Source: Candidatus Kaiserbacteria bacterium
GTDB lineage: Bacteria; Patescibacteriota; Minisyncoccia; Phycocordibacterales; UBA2100
DNA length: 38,566 nucleotides
Assembly (NCBI GenBank): GCA_016867375.1
Contig: VGJQ01000009.1
Location: 1-38,566 of the forward strand
Reading direction: 5' to 3'
Of this stretch, positions 38,461 through 38,566 are shown one piece after another. A program made the position numbers and the translations under genes. Positions within the stretch are counted from its first letter, which is position 1. Every line of letters begins with the position of its first letter. The notes below the pieces were generated by a model. It was not told the origin of the DNA, did not search any database, and saw nothing but the letters and a program-made list of their open reading frames with translations.

Positions 38461-38566
38461 TTAGATATCAAATAGCGTACTCGCTCGCAGGAATCCACAC
38501 AGGAGATCACGGTCGTTCATCGTACGCCGCGCGCGTCGCACCTGACGCTTCACGGCAGTAAAGTCT
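38461..38566 (-). CDS. C-terminal end of an unidentified gene, cut by window edge
   Basis: The last 34 codons of a minus-strand frame ending at the stop 38463-38461. The visible peptide includes VKRQVRRARRTMNDRDLLCG and ends FLRASTLFDI. It is basic and probably helical. No family can be assigned from so little; it may be a chance frame, although the codon choice looks ordinary for this genome. Confidence 0.35.
   Translation of the reverse strand, partial: DFTAVKRQVRRARRTMNDRDLLCGFLRASTLFDI

Overview
The window looks like a chromosomal segment of a Patescibacteria/CPR bacterium, most likely a Parcubacteria (Paceibacteria) lineage. The evidence is the gene set and its style: an alanyl-tRNA synthetase of only 640 residues without the C-Ala domain, a stand-alone Cas2/PaaX-like membrane-anchored regulator, a sigma-region-4/HARE-HTH protein, a FtsA/PilM-like plus baseplate-J-like pair, a four-helix-bundle (IVP/S23) protein, and many genes without Shine-Dalgarno sequences. 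No biosynthetic operons are visible. Base composition appears to be around half GC by eye.

Layout. 1-5.9 kb: dnaK (partial) and grpE on the minus strand, interleaved with a PaaX/Cas2-like regulator and four lineage-specific small proteins (three membrane proteins and one soluble) on the plus strand. Each of the small-gene units has strong Shine-Dalgarno sequences, sigma-70-type promoters and hairpin terminators. 5.5-10.4 kb: the minus-strand operon infA-rpmJ-rpsM-rpsK-rpsD-rpoA-rplQ-rplM-rpsI, in which most junctions are filled by copies of one repeated spacer. 10.4-13.2 kb: FtsA/PilM-like and baseplate-J-like envelope proteins. 13.2-14.3 kb: a palindrome-rich island containing a MITE-like element, then a hicBA toxin-antitoxin cassette bounded by a 74-bp duplication of the alaS 3' end. 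14.3-20.3 kb: alaS, an RpoH-like sigma factor and a pair of M16 peptidases. 20.4-31.2 kb: DNA repair and nucleases (ung, MGMT-like, Cas4/RecB-like, ATP-cone/Mrr), mgtC, mnmA, an AAA/DUF4143 ATPase, mltG, a TraG-N-terminal-like membrane protein and the sigma4/HARE-HTH protein. 31.5-37.2 kb: a plus-strand cyoABCD-X-cyoE locus encoding a bo3-type quinol oxidase. The end holds an ABC ATPase, an IVP-family gene and the tail of an unidentified gene.

How it fits together. The chaperone genes and the RpoH-like sigma suggest a stress response. The cyo locus suggests oxygen reduction with quinol in an otherwise reduced cell. CyoB keeps all haem, proton-channel and quinol-site residues, while CyoA has lost the lipobox cysteine.

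The most unusual content is repeated DNA. I see at least six families: (1) the r-protein spacer element; (2) heptad-arm repeats, also found at the IVP gene; (3) CCCAATTGGGA-centred palindromes, one lying inside the regulator's own promoter; (4) palindromes with an AGTCNGACT core, one inserted in frame in mnmA; (5) GGGCYCGTYCAYAAATAA boxes; (6) GCGAAGCAATCC hairpins. All repeat and promoter calls were made by eye and need a computational check. No tRNA, rRNA or CRISPR array was recognised.
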